Shown here: piece after piece, positions 19,203-28,298 of the stretch
How positions within the stretch are numbered: the first letter of the stretch is position 1
How the letters are laid out: every line of letters starts with the position of its first letter
Assembly (NCBI GenBank): GCA_026770615.1
Contig: MU631744.1
Location: 12,315-51,536 of the forward strand
Source: Pavlovales sp. CCMP2436
Taxonomy: Eukaryota; Haptophyta; Pavlovophyceae; Pavlovales
DNA: 39,222 nucleotides
Reading direction: 5' to 3'
Position numbers and translations under genes: made by a program
Notes under the pieces: model-generated
The model's database searches: none
What the model was told of the DNA's origin: nothing
Seen by the model: the letters and a program-made list of their open reading frames with translations, nothing else

Positions 19203-20350
19203 CCATCCAAATATCTGCCTTGTTCAACAATCGTGCCAGACAGAGTGGCTTGGTTACCACTAGTATCTGAATTATCATATAGTAGATATTCTGCGAATGG
19301 TGTTTCGATTGCCATTGTTAAATCATCTATTAACGTTTCTGACAATGTAGGTTTAAGGAATAGTTTGAAATCTGATAAATAACAAATACTTGCGTATATT
19401 TGTAATAAATTAGTTGTTAAATTACTGGCTGTAAATAACCTTAACAAATTTATGACTGCACCACTCGTAACATACGTTTGTAATATATCATCGATGTAAA
19501 TATAAACATCTCCAATATCAGATATCACTACGTCGTAATGTCTCCAGATATTAATTGTATTGAATATGTCTAACGTAAAAGTTCGTCTAAACGTGCCTAA
19601 TCTGGAAAATCTGACTCGCATAGTTGTAGAATTAAATAAAGTACTAATTCCTTCGCATTCATTCAACGTATTGCTTTTAGTTGTAGCGTCATAGTAGTCT
19701 CCTATCGAAAATATCTTTTGATGTCCTGAGTCCGATATTGTTTCAAAATCGAATGATATTTCCATACCACTATTATATCCTGTTCCTCCGAAAATTGTAT
19801 GTTGTACTGTAACCGGATCCATTAATGTCTCGACCATGCCGTCATCGAATTGAATATATGATTTGTCGGTTAAGCTTTCAATTTTATATAAATTTTCAGA
19901 CAAGCTTGTATAAGTTAAATAGTTATTTTTTCCGCTCGTATCCATATTATTAATAAAACGATATTCCGCAAAAGCACTACCGACACGGTTTACAATAGGC
20001 TCTGCTGTTAAATTTACGACAGTACCATACGGGATTTGTTGATTAAACGGTATTCGTAATGTGTATAAATCCAAATTCCGATTTGTCATAAACGCATCAA
20101 ATTCTTGCAAATAATCTGCTTCCAAATTTTTTAGATTACCGACGACTGGAATACCTGCGTATGTTGTTAACGCAATTATCTGACTTTCAATATTCGGTAT
20201 ATTTGGACTCGATATAATTCCTGTAAATGCTGCGCTACTTAAATTTGCTTTTAACGGTAATTTAGTATTATTATCATTGATATTCTCTTTCAAATTTATT
20301 TTATCGTTGAGTGATAAAGCATATACATCGGTAGATAATCCCCTGATATT
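19154..20350 (-). pseudogene. Fibre head with LamG-like domain, truncated by the 31-bp repeats
   Basis: The annotatable ATG is at 20,293, but the frame is open further up to about 20,350 and fits on to the stalk gene upstream after a one-base shift near 20,370. Residues about 120-350 form a LamG/concanavalin-like domain (EISFDFETISDSGHQKIFSIG, WRHYDVVISDIGDVYIYIDD). The C-terminus runs into the 31-bp tandem repeats and stops in the second unit. Function as a receptor-binding fibre is inferred from stalk plus lectin architecture. Confidence 0.6.
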
Positions 20351-21993
20351 AAGAGTCGATATTTGGTTACAGTATTAGAACTGTTAAAATCGCTTTGATT
20401 TGTTTTTAATGATATATTGCTATTGATAAAAATATTATTCAAATTATAATCGCTTTGGTTCGTTTTGAGTAACAGATTACTTGATACATTAATAATATTC
20501 GAATAATATCGTAAATTTGAACTATTAACATTAGTGTTTAAATCTGTAAAATCGCTTTGGTTCGATTTGAGTAACAGATTACTTGATCCATTCATAATAT
20601 TCGAATCATATCGTAAATTTGAACTATTCACATTGCTGTTTAAAATTGTAAAATCTGTAGTATTAGTTTTTAAATTTATATTGCTTGCATTTATAGCCAT
20701 CGAATTCGTTATATTACTGTTGTTATTATTGTATGTAGCTATATCGACTTTCAACGACATCAGGCTGTCTGATTCTGACTTTGTATATCTATTATCAAAA
20801 CTTATATTTGCGTTATATTTGTATTCATCAAAATCCATAATCGGTAATTTGCTTGGCAATAGCGTGTTAATACCTGCGATATTTAACGTATTTAGTGAAA
20901 GTGCTGCCCCGGCTGCGACTAAACCTACTGCGTTCGTAGTCGATAAAACAAGTGCCGATATTGCTATGTTGCTCGCTAGTGTTACATTACTATTAATTTT
21001 TAACCCAATATTATAAGTGTTACTACAAACCGTATTCGACAGATTTATAAAATCCTGATCATTAACTACTGAACTGGTTGGTCTGTTTTGTAATTCCAAT
21101 ATATTGCTATCATATCGAATATTTGAAAAATTAATGACGTTGCTAAAAACATTTTGATCCGAAATATTAAATTTTAATGCTATGCTGTTATTCAGATTTA
21201 CATTAATTAAGTTGTATAATGCAGTGCTCAATTTCGTATTGATATTAGAAGTATTACTACCGACAGTATTCGACGGATTTATAAAATCCTGATCATTAAC
21301 TACTGAACTGGTTGGTCTGTTTTGTAATTTCAGTATATAACTATCAAAGCGATTATTTGATGGGTTAACGATATTGCTAAAAAAATTGTGATCAGAAATA
21401 TTGAATTTTAATGCTATTCTGTTATTCAGATTTACATTATTTAAGTTGTAATTTACTGTATTAATTTTTAACCCAATATTATAAGTATTACTACAAACCA
21501 CATTTGATAAACTTATAAAAGCCTGATTATTATTTACTGAACTGGTTGGTATATTTTGTAATTCGATAATATTACTATCGTAGCGAATATTTGATGTGTT
21601 AATGACATTGCTTAATGTGTTGAATAATGACCCATTCACTTTATACGATAAATATGTATCAATATCCTGGCTTGTATAATAATTTACAAATTTGCTGGTA
21701 TTTGATGTAATCATATTATCATATCTAATATTTGACGATTATACTATTGATTTATCTGCCTTTGTATCAATTAACGTTGTGATGTCGACGATATCATGCT
21801 TTATAACATCAATAGCATTAGAATTTGATATAACTCTACCGTCTAAATTCAAAAAACCTTCGTCGATTTTATTAACGACTTGGCCGCCTAATGTCATACC
21901 CCCTAATATTAACGTAGCTCCGACTATATTTTTGATATCTCCAAGTTCGTTGAGCGCGTTATTGATAACTGCGTTAGCTGCGTCCTGTAACAA
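20296..21993 (-). pseudogene. Repeat-rich fibre stalk, one in-frame TAA
   Basis: ATG at 21,993 opens a frame that continues, past one TAA at 21,739-21,741, to 20,296, about 565 codons. The first 80 residues include a hydrophobic segment (IVGATLILGGMTLGG). The rest is a low-complexity stalk with SSNLLLKTNQSDFN, SNIRYDSNI and RPTSSVVNDQDFI units, each following an N..S.N..YDSNI pattern, as in trimeric viral fibres. A duplicated segment of about 237 bp lies at 21,045-21,560. A central Ala/Leu-rich segment (AISALVLSTTNAVGLVAAGA) is nonpolar. The frame ends shortly after a shift that separates it from the lectin-like part downstream. Confidence 0.6.
21045..21560. repeat. Internal repeats of about 237 bp in the fibre stalk
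   Basis: The segment with ACTGAACTGGTTGGTCTGTT followed by TGTAATT recurs near 21,066, 21,303 and 21,538 (the third copy is diverged). Its protein product is the RPTSSVVNDQDFINLSNT unit. Confidence 0.75.
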
Positions 21994-22007
21994 ATCTTTT
22001 AAAGCTT

Positions 22008-22388
22008 AAGTTGTGAGATAATTATTAAATTCTCCCTTTGATAAATAAGTATTTGCTATATTGTTGTTTTGAGAATTCTCAGATGTAATATATTCGGATG
22101 ACAAGAGTCTTAAATTAATAGATTTATTTGATATTTTCAATTCTGTATTTATTAGAGATATTTTTCCATTTATATTTTCTATATTTCCATTTGCTATTAC
22201 TAAATTTTCGTTTCTTATTGTTACCTTTCCGTTCGTTGTACTTAAAGAAGAATCTATAAACCTAATGGGTTATTTGTTTCTGTTTTAAACACATTTAACG
22301 AACTGCCTAATGCTGTTATATTACATGTGTTCGAATTTGTTGTAATAGCCGTTAATTCGTTGAACGCTTGCTCGCCAAAAACCGACAT
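22008..22388 (-). pseudogene. Small fibre-type protein, one frameshift
   Basis: ATG 22,388 (MSVFGEQAFNEL) opens a frame that stops at 22,254. A frame shifted by one base continues from about 22,255 to TAA near 22,008-22,010 (STTNGKVTIRNENLVIANGN, then EFNNYLTT). Together they make about 125 residues of Asn/Ile/Ser-rich repeat-like sequence, similar in flavour to the neighbouring stalk. It shares a 42-bp divergent spacer with the lipase-like gene. Confidence 0.5.
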
Positions 22389-22430
22389 CTTATAATATAG
22401 CGGAGATTTTTTTCTATACCATTTATATAT
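22389..22430. promoter_or_regulatory. Divergent promoter between fibre and lipase-like genes
   Basis: The spacer is only 42 bp. It carries CTTATAATATAG on the minus-strand side and ATTTATATAT directly before the plus-strand ATG. Both are TATA-like blocks of the kind found upstream of other genes in this element. Confidence 0.45.
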
Positions 22431-23105
22431 ATGTTTGGACAAATTAGAAAACAACGTATTTCATTTTTCGGTAGACTTACAAGAGGCACTTTTTTGTTCA
22501 ATAGATATATGAATACTGGATCGAATAAATCTATATCTGTAGATCCTATTGTTCAACAAAACTCACTATTAGAAAATGCGATGATATACTTAAAAGCTTC
22601 CGACAGTGATCAGGATGCTATGGAAAAAATGATAAATATGGGTTACAATCATGATTATATTTTATCAAATAATGAGACCTTTGTTTATACCAGAGATGGG
22701 AAAGCTTTGATATTACACCGAGGTAGTTCAAATGCTAAAGATTTCCTTGTAGGTGATGTTTTACTCGCATTTAATTATTCCAGTTTAGACCCACGTGCAT
22801 GGTCTGCTAAGAAAATAACCAGACAGACGCAGTTAAAATATAATACAATACCAGACCATTGTGGCCATAGTTATGGTGGTTGGTTGGCAGAAATATGCGC
22901 TGATCCTAAGGCTTGAATTCGTACTTATAATAAGGGTGCTTCGCCATACCATTTAACTAAACCTATATCGCCAAGACAGTTAGATATTCGTACACGTGGC
23001 GATTTGGTTAGTTTAATGTCTAAATTTCAAAATTCTAATTCATTAACTATAGAAAACAAAGGTAAAGGTTCCTTAGACGCACACAATTTAAATCATCTAG
23101 ATTAA
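22431..23105 (+). pseudogene. Lipase-like alpha/beta hydrolase, one in-frame TGA
   Basis: The frame runs from ATG 22,431 to TAA 23,103-23,105, about 224 codons, with TGA at 22,914-22,916. The nucleophile elbow GHSYGGWLAE (about 22,861-22,890) matches the G-x-S-x-G motif of class 3 lipases. A later Asp/His candidate set (near QLDIRTRGDLVS and LDAHNLNHLD) lies past the TGA. Lipase-like genes of this kind occur in polinton-like viruses and are proposed to act on host membranes; that role is inference. The stop falls between the nucleophile and the remaining catalytic residues, so the encoded product would be inactive. The gene is short for a lipase. Confidence 0.6.
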
Positions 23106-23886
23106 TATTTATAGAACATAAAAGTTAGTGCGATTGTATTGTGAAACGGAAGAGGGGTAAAGTTCTCGTCTATCATTTCAATATCAATATAATCGATAGA
23201 ATTGTTACGCAACGGCTGAGTAATAAAAGGACGTTCAAATGGGATAATGTCGCCATAATTTGCGTTATTCGCTATAGATGCTATTATTTTTCTGGGCGTC
23301 ATCAGACTGCTGTCATTCGAATTATCTAATTGTAAGCTTTTGTTAGAACATATGTAAATTTGTTTTGGAAAGAGAATATCCCAAGTCCCGAGTGTTTTAG
23401 TGGTACCGACATATGGGACTGTTAACGATTGAATACAAATACCTAAACTTAACGCTAATCCCGTCGGGAGAATTGTTAAATCTAATGAGGCGTTTGTGTT
23501 ATCGATAGACATGATTCGCGTGGTAGCAGAGAAAACTGTGAATGTTAACGGATTTGGGAAAGATACACCAGTATCAGTACGAATAGCTGATTTTGATCCC
23601 ATTGCTGTTGTGATAGCTCCAACATCGGCATAATACCCTGAGTCTATCGTAATTGTATAAAAACGGTTGGTGTTTGTGTATAGAAAAACGTCGGTGTTTG
23701 GCCTTCTCCATATACATTGGGAAACTGTCGAGACATTTGAATATTATATAATGGAATAAATAAATCTGATTTAACTGACCTGGGTACGATCGAATTATCA
23801 AAGTTCCACTGGAATTTACCGACTGCAGGGTCACTGATATCACTCGTTTGACTTGAAAGAAATAATAGGTATGGTGCGTTATTCAT
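23102..23886 (-). pseudogene. Minor capsid (penton) protein, one frameshift
   Basis: ATG 23,886 opens a frame (FLSSQTSDI, then GKFQWNFDNSIV) that stops at 23,644. The frame one base over continues from about 23,675 to TAA 23,102. Joined, the product is about 260 residues. Near the junction is the pattern TIDSGYYADVGAITTA, which resembles the GYY...L..A segment of PLV, Polinton and virophage penton proteins. The C-terminal part is beta-rich with a jelly-roll-like feel and ends in IALTFMFYKY. Pentons occupy the fivefold vertices, and in this gene order the penton normally accompanies the major capsid gene. The stop overlaps the end of the convergent lipase-like gene by four bases. Confidence 0.6.
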
Positions 23887-23912
23887 TTCTATATATAAGA
23901 GAAGATTTTTAT
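23887..23912 (-). promoter_or_regulatory. TATA-like block before the minor capsid gene
   Basis: On the minus strand it reads AATCTTCTCTTATATATAG followed by AA and ATG. It is nearly the same as the block before the gene starting at 24,762. Confidence 0.5.
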
Positions 23913-24388
23913 TTATTACGATTATAAACTTCGGGAGTATTCTCGTTATCTTTTTTAGCTGTGGATTTACTAACTTTGAATTTTTCTTTTACATTATCAA
24001 CTATTGAGGTCATATTTCTATCAGGTAAGGTTTCAATATATTTGTTAACTTCATTAAAGTTTTTATTAAGATAAGCCGATGCTAATTTACCGGTAAGCAA
24101 CGAACTGCGTTTTATTACAACAGGTTTATCGACTGGTTCTTGTGGGATTGTCGGGAAATTTTCAGATACATCGCTACGATTATAATTTCCGATTGATGAT
24201 ATCAAAGATTTACGAACCGCCGCTTTATCAAGACGTGATTTTAAAGTGCGATTTGTTAAACGTGCTCCCTCTTCTTTAACGGTTGTTTCCAAAAGATTGC
24301 GTCGTTGCTTTTCTAATTCATTCATTCGACTATCATAATTCGTAGCCAATACATTTGTTTGTCCATTGAAAGGATTTTCACTTACCAT
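23909..24388 (-). CDS. Unrecognised charged viral protein
   Basis: ATG 24,388 gives about 159 residues. An open frame without ATG extends upstream and overlaps the previous gene's 3' end. The sequence is strongly charged, with predicted helix in the first half (ELEKQRRNLLETTVKEEG, RTLKSRLDKAAVRKSL). A Pro/Val linker (IPQEPVDKPVVIKR) follows, then a Lys-rich tail. It lies in the morphogenesis cluster between penton and ATPase, which is compatible with a scaffold or internal virion protein, but this is positional inference only. Confidence 0.55.
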   Translation of the reverse strand: MVSENPFNGQTNVLATNYDSRMNELEKQRRNLLETTVKEEGARLTNRTLKSRLDKAAVRKSLISSIGNYNRSDVSENFPTIPQEPVDKPVVIKRSSLLTGKLASAYLNKNFNEVNKYIETLPDRNMTSIVDNVKEKFKVSKSTAKKDNENTPEVYNRNK

Positions 24389-24459
24389 GTTATAACCCAA
24401 TATTGCTGGTCTGACTGCTTCGTTTTCGATACCATTGTGACCGACTATATTACCGTAAA

Positions 24460-24762
24460 TCAGTACTTCGTTAATTTTGGTTGTGGTTCTTCAAATCGAA
24501 CCGGGTGTAGAGGTTCTTTATAAAGCCACCTTTCCATCATAGTAGTAACGGGTTCATCTTCGACAGTAAAGCCTTTTGCTATATACTCTAATTGTGATGA
24601 GTAACGACTTCTTGCTCGACCAGTATAGTACGTTATGATTTTACTTACATATCGTCGATTGAAAGCGCCTTTATACGGTTTTCCATTTAGCAGAAAATTA
24701 TATTTAGAATTTGGTATAGCATCTCGTTTCCAACCAATTAATTTATCGATAGATTCGAACAT
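24460..24762 (-). CDS. Unrecognised small viral protein, 100 residues
   Basis: The protein has a basic middle (AFNRRYVSKIITYYTGRARSRY) and a C-terminus rich in Pro/Glu/Lys. No domain is recognised. A clear TATA-like block precedes it. Its frame is intact, unlike most longer genes here. Confidence 0.6.
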   Translation of the reverse strand: MFESIDKLIGWKRDAIPNSKYNFLLNGKPYKGAFNRRYVSKIITYYTGRARSRYSSQLEYIAKGFTVEDEPVTTMMERWLYKEPLHPVRFEEPQPKLTKY

Positions 24763-24786
24763 GTCAATATATAAGACAAGATTTTA
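24763..24786 (-). promoter_or_regulatory. TATA-like block before the gene at 24,762
   Basis: On the minus strand it reads AAATCTTGTCTTATATATTG, then ATG three bases later. It matches the block at 23,887-23,912. Confidence 0.5.
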
Positions 24787-24789
24787 TTA

Positions 24790-24948
24790 TTATTGTATTG
24801 TTAAACGGTTGAATCTATTATAGACATTACCATCTTTATCGATAAACATAAACGCCCGATCTTTTTTTGTTTGGTCTGGTTTAAATATATGTTTTAAATA
24901 TGCTTCGAAATCTTTGCTGTTTATATTCACTTCGTCAGTAATAATCAT
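24790..24948 (-). CDS. Small viral ORF, 52 residues
   Basis: ATG 24,948 to TAA 24,790-24,792. The product is polar, beginning MIITDEVNINSKDFEAYLKH and containing FMFIDKDGNVYNRF. It sits three bases downstream of the ATPase gene on the same strand, suggesting co-transcription. No family is recognised. Confidence 0.55.
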   Translation of the reverse strand: MIITDEVNINSKDFEAYLKHIFKPDQTKKDRAFMFIDKDGNVYNRFNRLTIQ

Positions 24949-24951
24949 AAT

Positions 24952-25509
24952 TTATTTATTATTGCCTGGTCTGAATACTATAAAATTATTGATATTTTTA
25001 CGAATTAATAGGGGCGCTTGTATATATGATTGAACGACTAACCAGAAAGACATACGTAAATGACTTCGATTACACAAGAATCTTACCAATGTCCGTTGGA
25101 GTTCGATATTGTTCATCGAGGCGGCCATATCGTCCATGATAACGAGACTATTTTTATTATTTTTAGCACTATTTTCGATTTCCTGTTCGGCTTCAGTAAT
25201 TGTATCATATGTAATTTCATGATACAGACGACTATGATTTTTAAATGGTGAATTTTCCACAGACTTAAAAGAGTTCTCTGGTATAAATAAATATACATAA
25301 TCGAATACATTTTTATAAATTGGCGGAGATGTTTGCGTCAGAAACGCCGTAAGCATACTCGATTTCCCACTTCCGGGACCACCGCTAAACATTAGGCTAT
25401 GGCTTTTGTTGCTTAGGGGTTTTGGTATTTGTGGATGCAGTAGACCATCAACGTTGAATTTAGCGATTGTTAGCGGGATATCATTCTTTTTTATTTCTAA
25501 GACACTCAT
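24952..25509 (-). CDS. FtsK/HerA-type genome packaging ATPase (A32-like)
   Basis: This is an intact 185-residue P-loop ATPase. Walker A is FSGGPGSGKSSML at about residues 41-53, and Walker B is NSLVIMDDMA at about residues 120-130, with hydrophobic strand residues before the DD. A Gln-bearing strand (FWLVVQSY, about residue 160) acts as the sensor typical of this clade. Length and motifs fit the packaging ATPases shared by PLVs, Polintons, virophages and large DNA viruses, which pump the genome into the capsid. It is directly downstream of the major capsid gene, the usual morphogenesis neighbourhood. It is the longest viral gene in the block with an unbroken frame. Confidence 0.9.
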   Translation of the reverse strand: MSVLEIKKNDIPLTIAKFNVDGLLHPQIPKPLSNKSHSLMFSGGPGSGKSSMLTAFLTQTSPPIYKNVFDYVYLFIPENSFKSVENSPFKNHSRLYHEITYDTITEAEQEIENSAKNNKNSLVIMDDMAASMNNIELQRTLVRFLCNRSHLRMSFWLVVQSYIQAPLLIRKNINNFIVFRPGNNK

Positions 25510-25527
25510 TTAATATATCGAAATGTT

Positions 25528-26798
25528 TTAATTCTCATATGACAGGAGTCCATCCGATATTGAAAGAATTTCGCCACATACCACATAAGCGTCACATACC
25601 ACATAAGCGTACATAGTGAGGGCGCTATTGTTACTTGCGATATTTGCTTCAAATAGAATACCGGACGAAGACGCCAAGCTTGTGCCGTCAAGCACGACAT
25701 CCTGGTTTTGGAAGGCATCTAAGCCAATCGCCACGGCAAACGCCGAATCTTCGCATTATGCCTGAGTCACTGACGAGGGATTGTTCGAAGCATTCAATAC
25801 ACGCAAAGCCTTGTACAATTCACTATGCATTTCAACGGTGTTGGTCACACCGCATGATGAGATTCTATAACCCCCAACTCTCCATAAGTATGAAGTCAAA
25901 CCCGCCCGTGTGAACGTAGTGCTCGATTTATCGCTTGAGGTTGTCGAATTTGATAACGAGGACATCACTATGATAACACTCTGGACTGATTTCGCGCGGC
26001 ATGGGATGTTCCACGAGATTGCTCCCGAACTCGCACCGACAGTTGTAGTATAGCAAAGCACATCAGTGGCTGGGATCGCCATAATACCATTCGATGCTTT
26101 GCTTAAAATTCCTTGTTCAACCGCTGAATAGAGACGAATAATTTCAGATTGGAGTTTTACAGAATCCATCAAAATATTTTCTTCGATGAGAGGTGCACCT
26201 GTCACCCACGAAAAGATTGGATTTAATTGGATTTCGATACGAATGTCGTCATTAAGTAACGATAGCGCGATAGCCTTGCTACACTCCCGGGCCCGAAGAG
26301 GCCCAGCAGCGGAATAGCCACGTCGATACTTGACCCAGACGCTGACGCCATCGATCGACCGTTTCTTGGTGTTACGACACCGGCAGCAGCTACACCTACT
26401 GCGTCAGCGCATCCCATACTTGCGAGTGATATACCGCGATCTGATGCGCTACAGGTATGATCGAGAAACATGTTGCCATAGATATTCGCGTCTGTTAGGC
26501 TTGATACATGGACTGAACCAAAATAGATATCGATAGATTGGATTGGAGAGTAACCAGATCCATCGAGAACGAAGGCAGTACTCGCCGCCACAGTTGAACG
26601 AAGAGTATACTGAAGATAAGTATTATTGGGATTGAAGTAGACCCCAGGCGAACCACTTGGTAATTGGAATATATTACGGCCCCGGCCCGCATATGACGTA
26701 CCAGAAGTTGGTGCGAGGGTAATGCGTGTAGCTTCAGCTTTGCTGCTTCTGGCGATCTTCTTATCGAATTCGAATAATTTTGGCAATACGGACTCCAT
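25528..26798 (-). pseudogene. Major capsid protein (double jelly-roll), frameshift plus in-frame stop
   Basis: ATG 26,798 (MESVLPKLFEFDKKIARSS) starts the first segment, to about 26,285. A one-base shift after LLGLFGPGS joins the second segment (LLNDDIRIEIQLNPIF, TGAPLIEENILMDS), which runs to a TAA at 25,756. The same frame resumes (FAVAIGLDAFQNQDVVLDG) to the final stop at 25,528. The total is about 420 residues. The VYFNPNNTYLQYTL, GLFGPG and ILMDSVKL segments and gene order (MCP next to the ATPase) support a PLV-type capsid protein. The gene is clearly more GC-rich than its neighbours; one line near 26,300 is about 63 percent GC. A 15-bp tandem duplication near 25,577-25,608 encodes YVVCDAYVVC. 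Confidence 0.7.
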
Positions 26799-26825
26799 GA
26801 TTTGTTTTATAATACATAAGATAGA
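26799..26825 (-). promoter_or_regulatory. AT-rich block before the major capsid gene
   Basis: On the minus strand it reads CTATCTTATGTATTATAAAA, then CAAATC and ATG. The ATCTTAT start matches the blocks before the penton and 24,762 genes, less exactly. Confidence 0.4.
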
Positions 26826-26846
26826 ATGAAAAATTAGAGAAAGTTT

Positions 26847-27047
26847 TTATTTCTCAAAGGATGAACTTAGTTTATTCATTACTGCTTTTTTACCGAGAGA
26901 TTTAGTAACTTCTAAAGCTTCTTTTGGAAGTTCACCGACAAAATCGCTCATTTTTTTCCGCATTTGGTGTTTTGAACCAAATCCTTGCGGACCTACTCCA
27001 GATTTGCCAAAGTGTGATTTTACAGATGACGGTTTAAATCTGTACAT
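26847..27047 (-). CDS. Small basic viral protein, 66 residues
   Basis: Gly/Lys/Phe-rich N-terminus (HFGKSGVGPQGFGSKHQMRK) and a helical C-terminal half (ELPKEALEVTKSLGKKAVM). It lies just upstream of the capsid gene. It is possibly a virion core or DNA-binding peptide, but no family is recognised. The frame is intact. Confidence 0.55.
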   Translation of the reverse strand: MYRFKPSSVKSHFGKSGVGPQGFGSKHQMRKKMSDFVGELPKEALEVTKSLGKKAVMNKLSSSFEK

Positions 27048-27051
27048 TGTT

Positions 27052-27288
27052 TTATATACATGGCTTCGATTTTTTTTTAAATTCTTCTTCTAAAATTATA
27101 TATGCTTCATCGGGCAACATCGGGAATGTTTTAGCATAATATGAAGCTGTGCCATAATCGTAATTTAAAACGGGAAACTCTTCTAAGATTTCATCGATTG
27201 ATTTCTCACGGGGAACTTCTACTTGGCTGAAATCAAGCATTGAAAACATCGATAAAACTGTTTCTACGTTATTATTTTCTTGGTCCAT
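27052..27288 (-). CDS. Small acidic viral protein, 78 residues
   Basis: Acidic and aromatic sequence (SIDEILEEFPVLNYDYG, EAYIILEEEFKKKSK). The start codon overlaps a plus-strand ATG in CATG at 27,286-27,289, so it is head-to-head with the coiled-coil gene. The frame is intact; function unknown. Confidence 0.55.
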   Translation of the reverse strand: MDQENNNVETVLSMFSMLDFSQVEVPREKSIDEILEEFPVLNYDYGTASYYAKTFPMLPDEAYIILEEEFKKKSKPCI

Positions 27289-27298
27289 GATAGTTACA

Positions 27299-27763
27299 AT
27301 GGACGGAATAAAAAATGAAGAAGCTGCTGTTTTTAAGGCGATTGATGTAGAATTTGTACCACCGATTAAAGAGAAAAAACCACGTTCTGAGAAGCAAAAA
27401 GAAGCTTTGAAACTGATGATTGAAAACCGTAAAGAACGTGCTATTATTGAATGTGCTTATAGGAAAGAGAAACGTGCTCCAAAATGGTACAGAGAACTGA
27501 ATACACAAGACAAAGAAATACAAGACATGAAAAGCACTATCGAAATGTTGAAAAATCAAATCTTGGACGATAAGAAAGGTTTGGTTCTCGAAGAAAAAAA
27601 AGAAGAACCTGCTAAACGAACCGGTTTACATGACGGAGTTTTTTTTTACCATGAACCGCCTATAGTTCGACAATCTCCGTATAAAGAGGCTGAAATAATG
27701 TATAATTTTGGACCAATGGATCGACTTAGTTTACTTCGCAATGTTTTGCGTTCGATTTTTTGA
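27299..27763 (+). CDS. Charged coiled-coil viral protein
   Basis: I prefer ATG 27,299 (MDGIKNEEAAVF); ATG 27,287 is also in frame. Residues about 20-110 are Lys/Glu-rich and probably helical (KQKEALKLMIENRKERAI, then KEIQDMKSTIEMLKNQIL, a heptad-like stretch). The C-terminus is less charged. It is one of few plus-strand genes in the block and converges on the replication cluster. Function unknown; a structural or regulatory role is possible. Confidence 0.55.
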   Translation: MDGIKNEEAAVFKAIDVEFVPPIKEKKPRSEKQKEALKLMIENRKERAIIECAYRKEKRAPKWYRELNTQDKEIQDMKSTIEMLKNQILDDKKGLVLEEKKEEPAKRTGLHDGVFFYHEPPIVRQSPYKEAEIMYNFGPMDRLSLLRNVLRSIF

Positions 27764-28040
27764 CTTTTACCCTTTCCCCGAGAATAGTGTGTGTGTGTGT
27801 GTGTTATTGCTTAGCCCGATTTGCTTCTTATCCCCGAGAATAGTGTGTGTGTGTGTTATTATTATACTTACTATATTTGTAAACTTTTATGGGGAGAAGG
27901 AGAGAAGGAGAGAAGGAGAATAATAAAGTTCCCATGTGAAAGATCGGGGTCGGGGAAGCCAAAAAACCCGATGCCCCGATGTCTTACAGATTTTTTTTTA
28001 ATTTCTTCTCTCCTTCTATCCTTCTCCATAAAGAAGTCTA
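27764..28040. terminator. Convergent intergenic hairpin with (GT)n repeats
   Basis: This separates the plus-strand coiled-coil gene from the minus-strand replication genes. Two copies of CCCCGAGAATAGTGTGTGTGTG (about 27,777 and 27,833) come first. A long inverted repeat follows: TATGGGGAGAAGGAGAGAAGG near 27,889 pairs with CCTTCTATCCTTCTCCATA near 28,010-28,031. Inside it a smaller GATCGGGGTCGGG / CCCGATGCCCCGAT inverted pair lies at about 27,941-27,980. A shared transcription-end structure is the likely role. Confidence 0.5.
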
Positions 28041-28298
28041 TTAATATAATTCAATAAATTTAATGAGCGAATACCCGACAGCTTTTTCTATATTTATAAC
28101 ACAATTTTTATCGTATTTACCGATACCAACACTATTAAACATTTTTCCAACTGCGTTAGTCGAAATTTTGTATCCTGCCGTACTTAACATTAACCATATT
28201 GCTTTGGTGTGAAGTCTTTCCTCATAAAATTCTGTTGTTTTGAAGTGCTTTATCACACAGTTAAGAATACTTTCTGGTTCTTCTCCTTTAGTTGTCAT
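28041..28298 (-). CDS. Small viral protein or helicase C-terminal extension, 85 residues
   Basis: ATG 28,298 overlaps the TGA of the preceding frame as ATGA, so either translation is coupled or this is the last part of the helicase gene after another shift. It contains TTEFYEERLHTKAIWLMLST, and the following AVGKMFNSVGIGKY looks like a small winged-helix-type DNA-binding segment common at the end of SF3 helicases. That reading is tentative. Confidence 0.45.
   Translation of the reverse strand: MTTKGEEPESILNCVIKHFKTTEFYEERLHTKAIWLMLSTAGYKISTNAVGKMFNSVGIGKYDKNCVINIEKAVGYSLIKFIELY

Noticed and set aside
20534..21016. Plus-strand hydrophobic ORF
   Set aside because: It is the shadow of the AT-rich, Asn/Ser-rich fibre gene on the minus strand; Leu/Phe/Ile-rich antisense frames are expected.
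15724..26798. Alternative genetic code with TAA or TGA read as an amino acid
   Set aside because: The intact ATPase and small genes end at ordinary TAA or TGA codons, and the breaks include many frame shifts that recoding would not explain.
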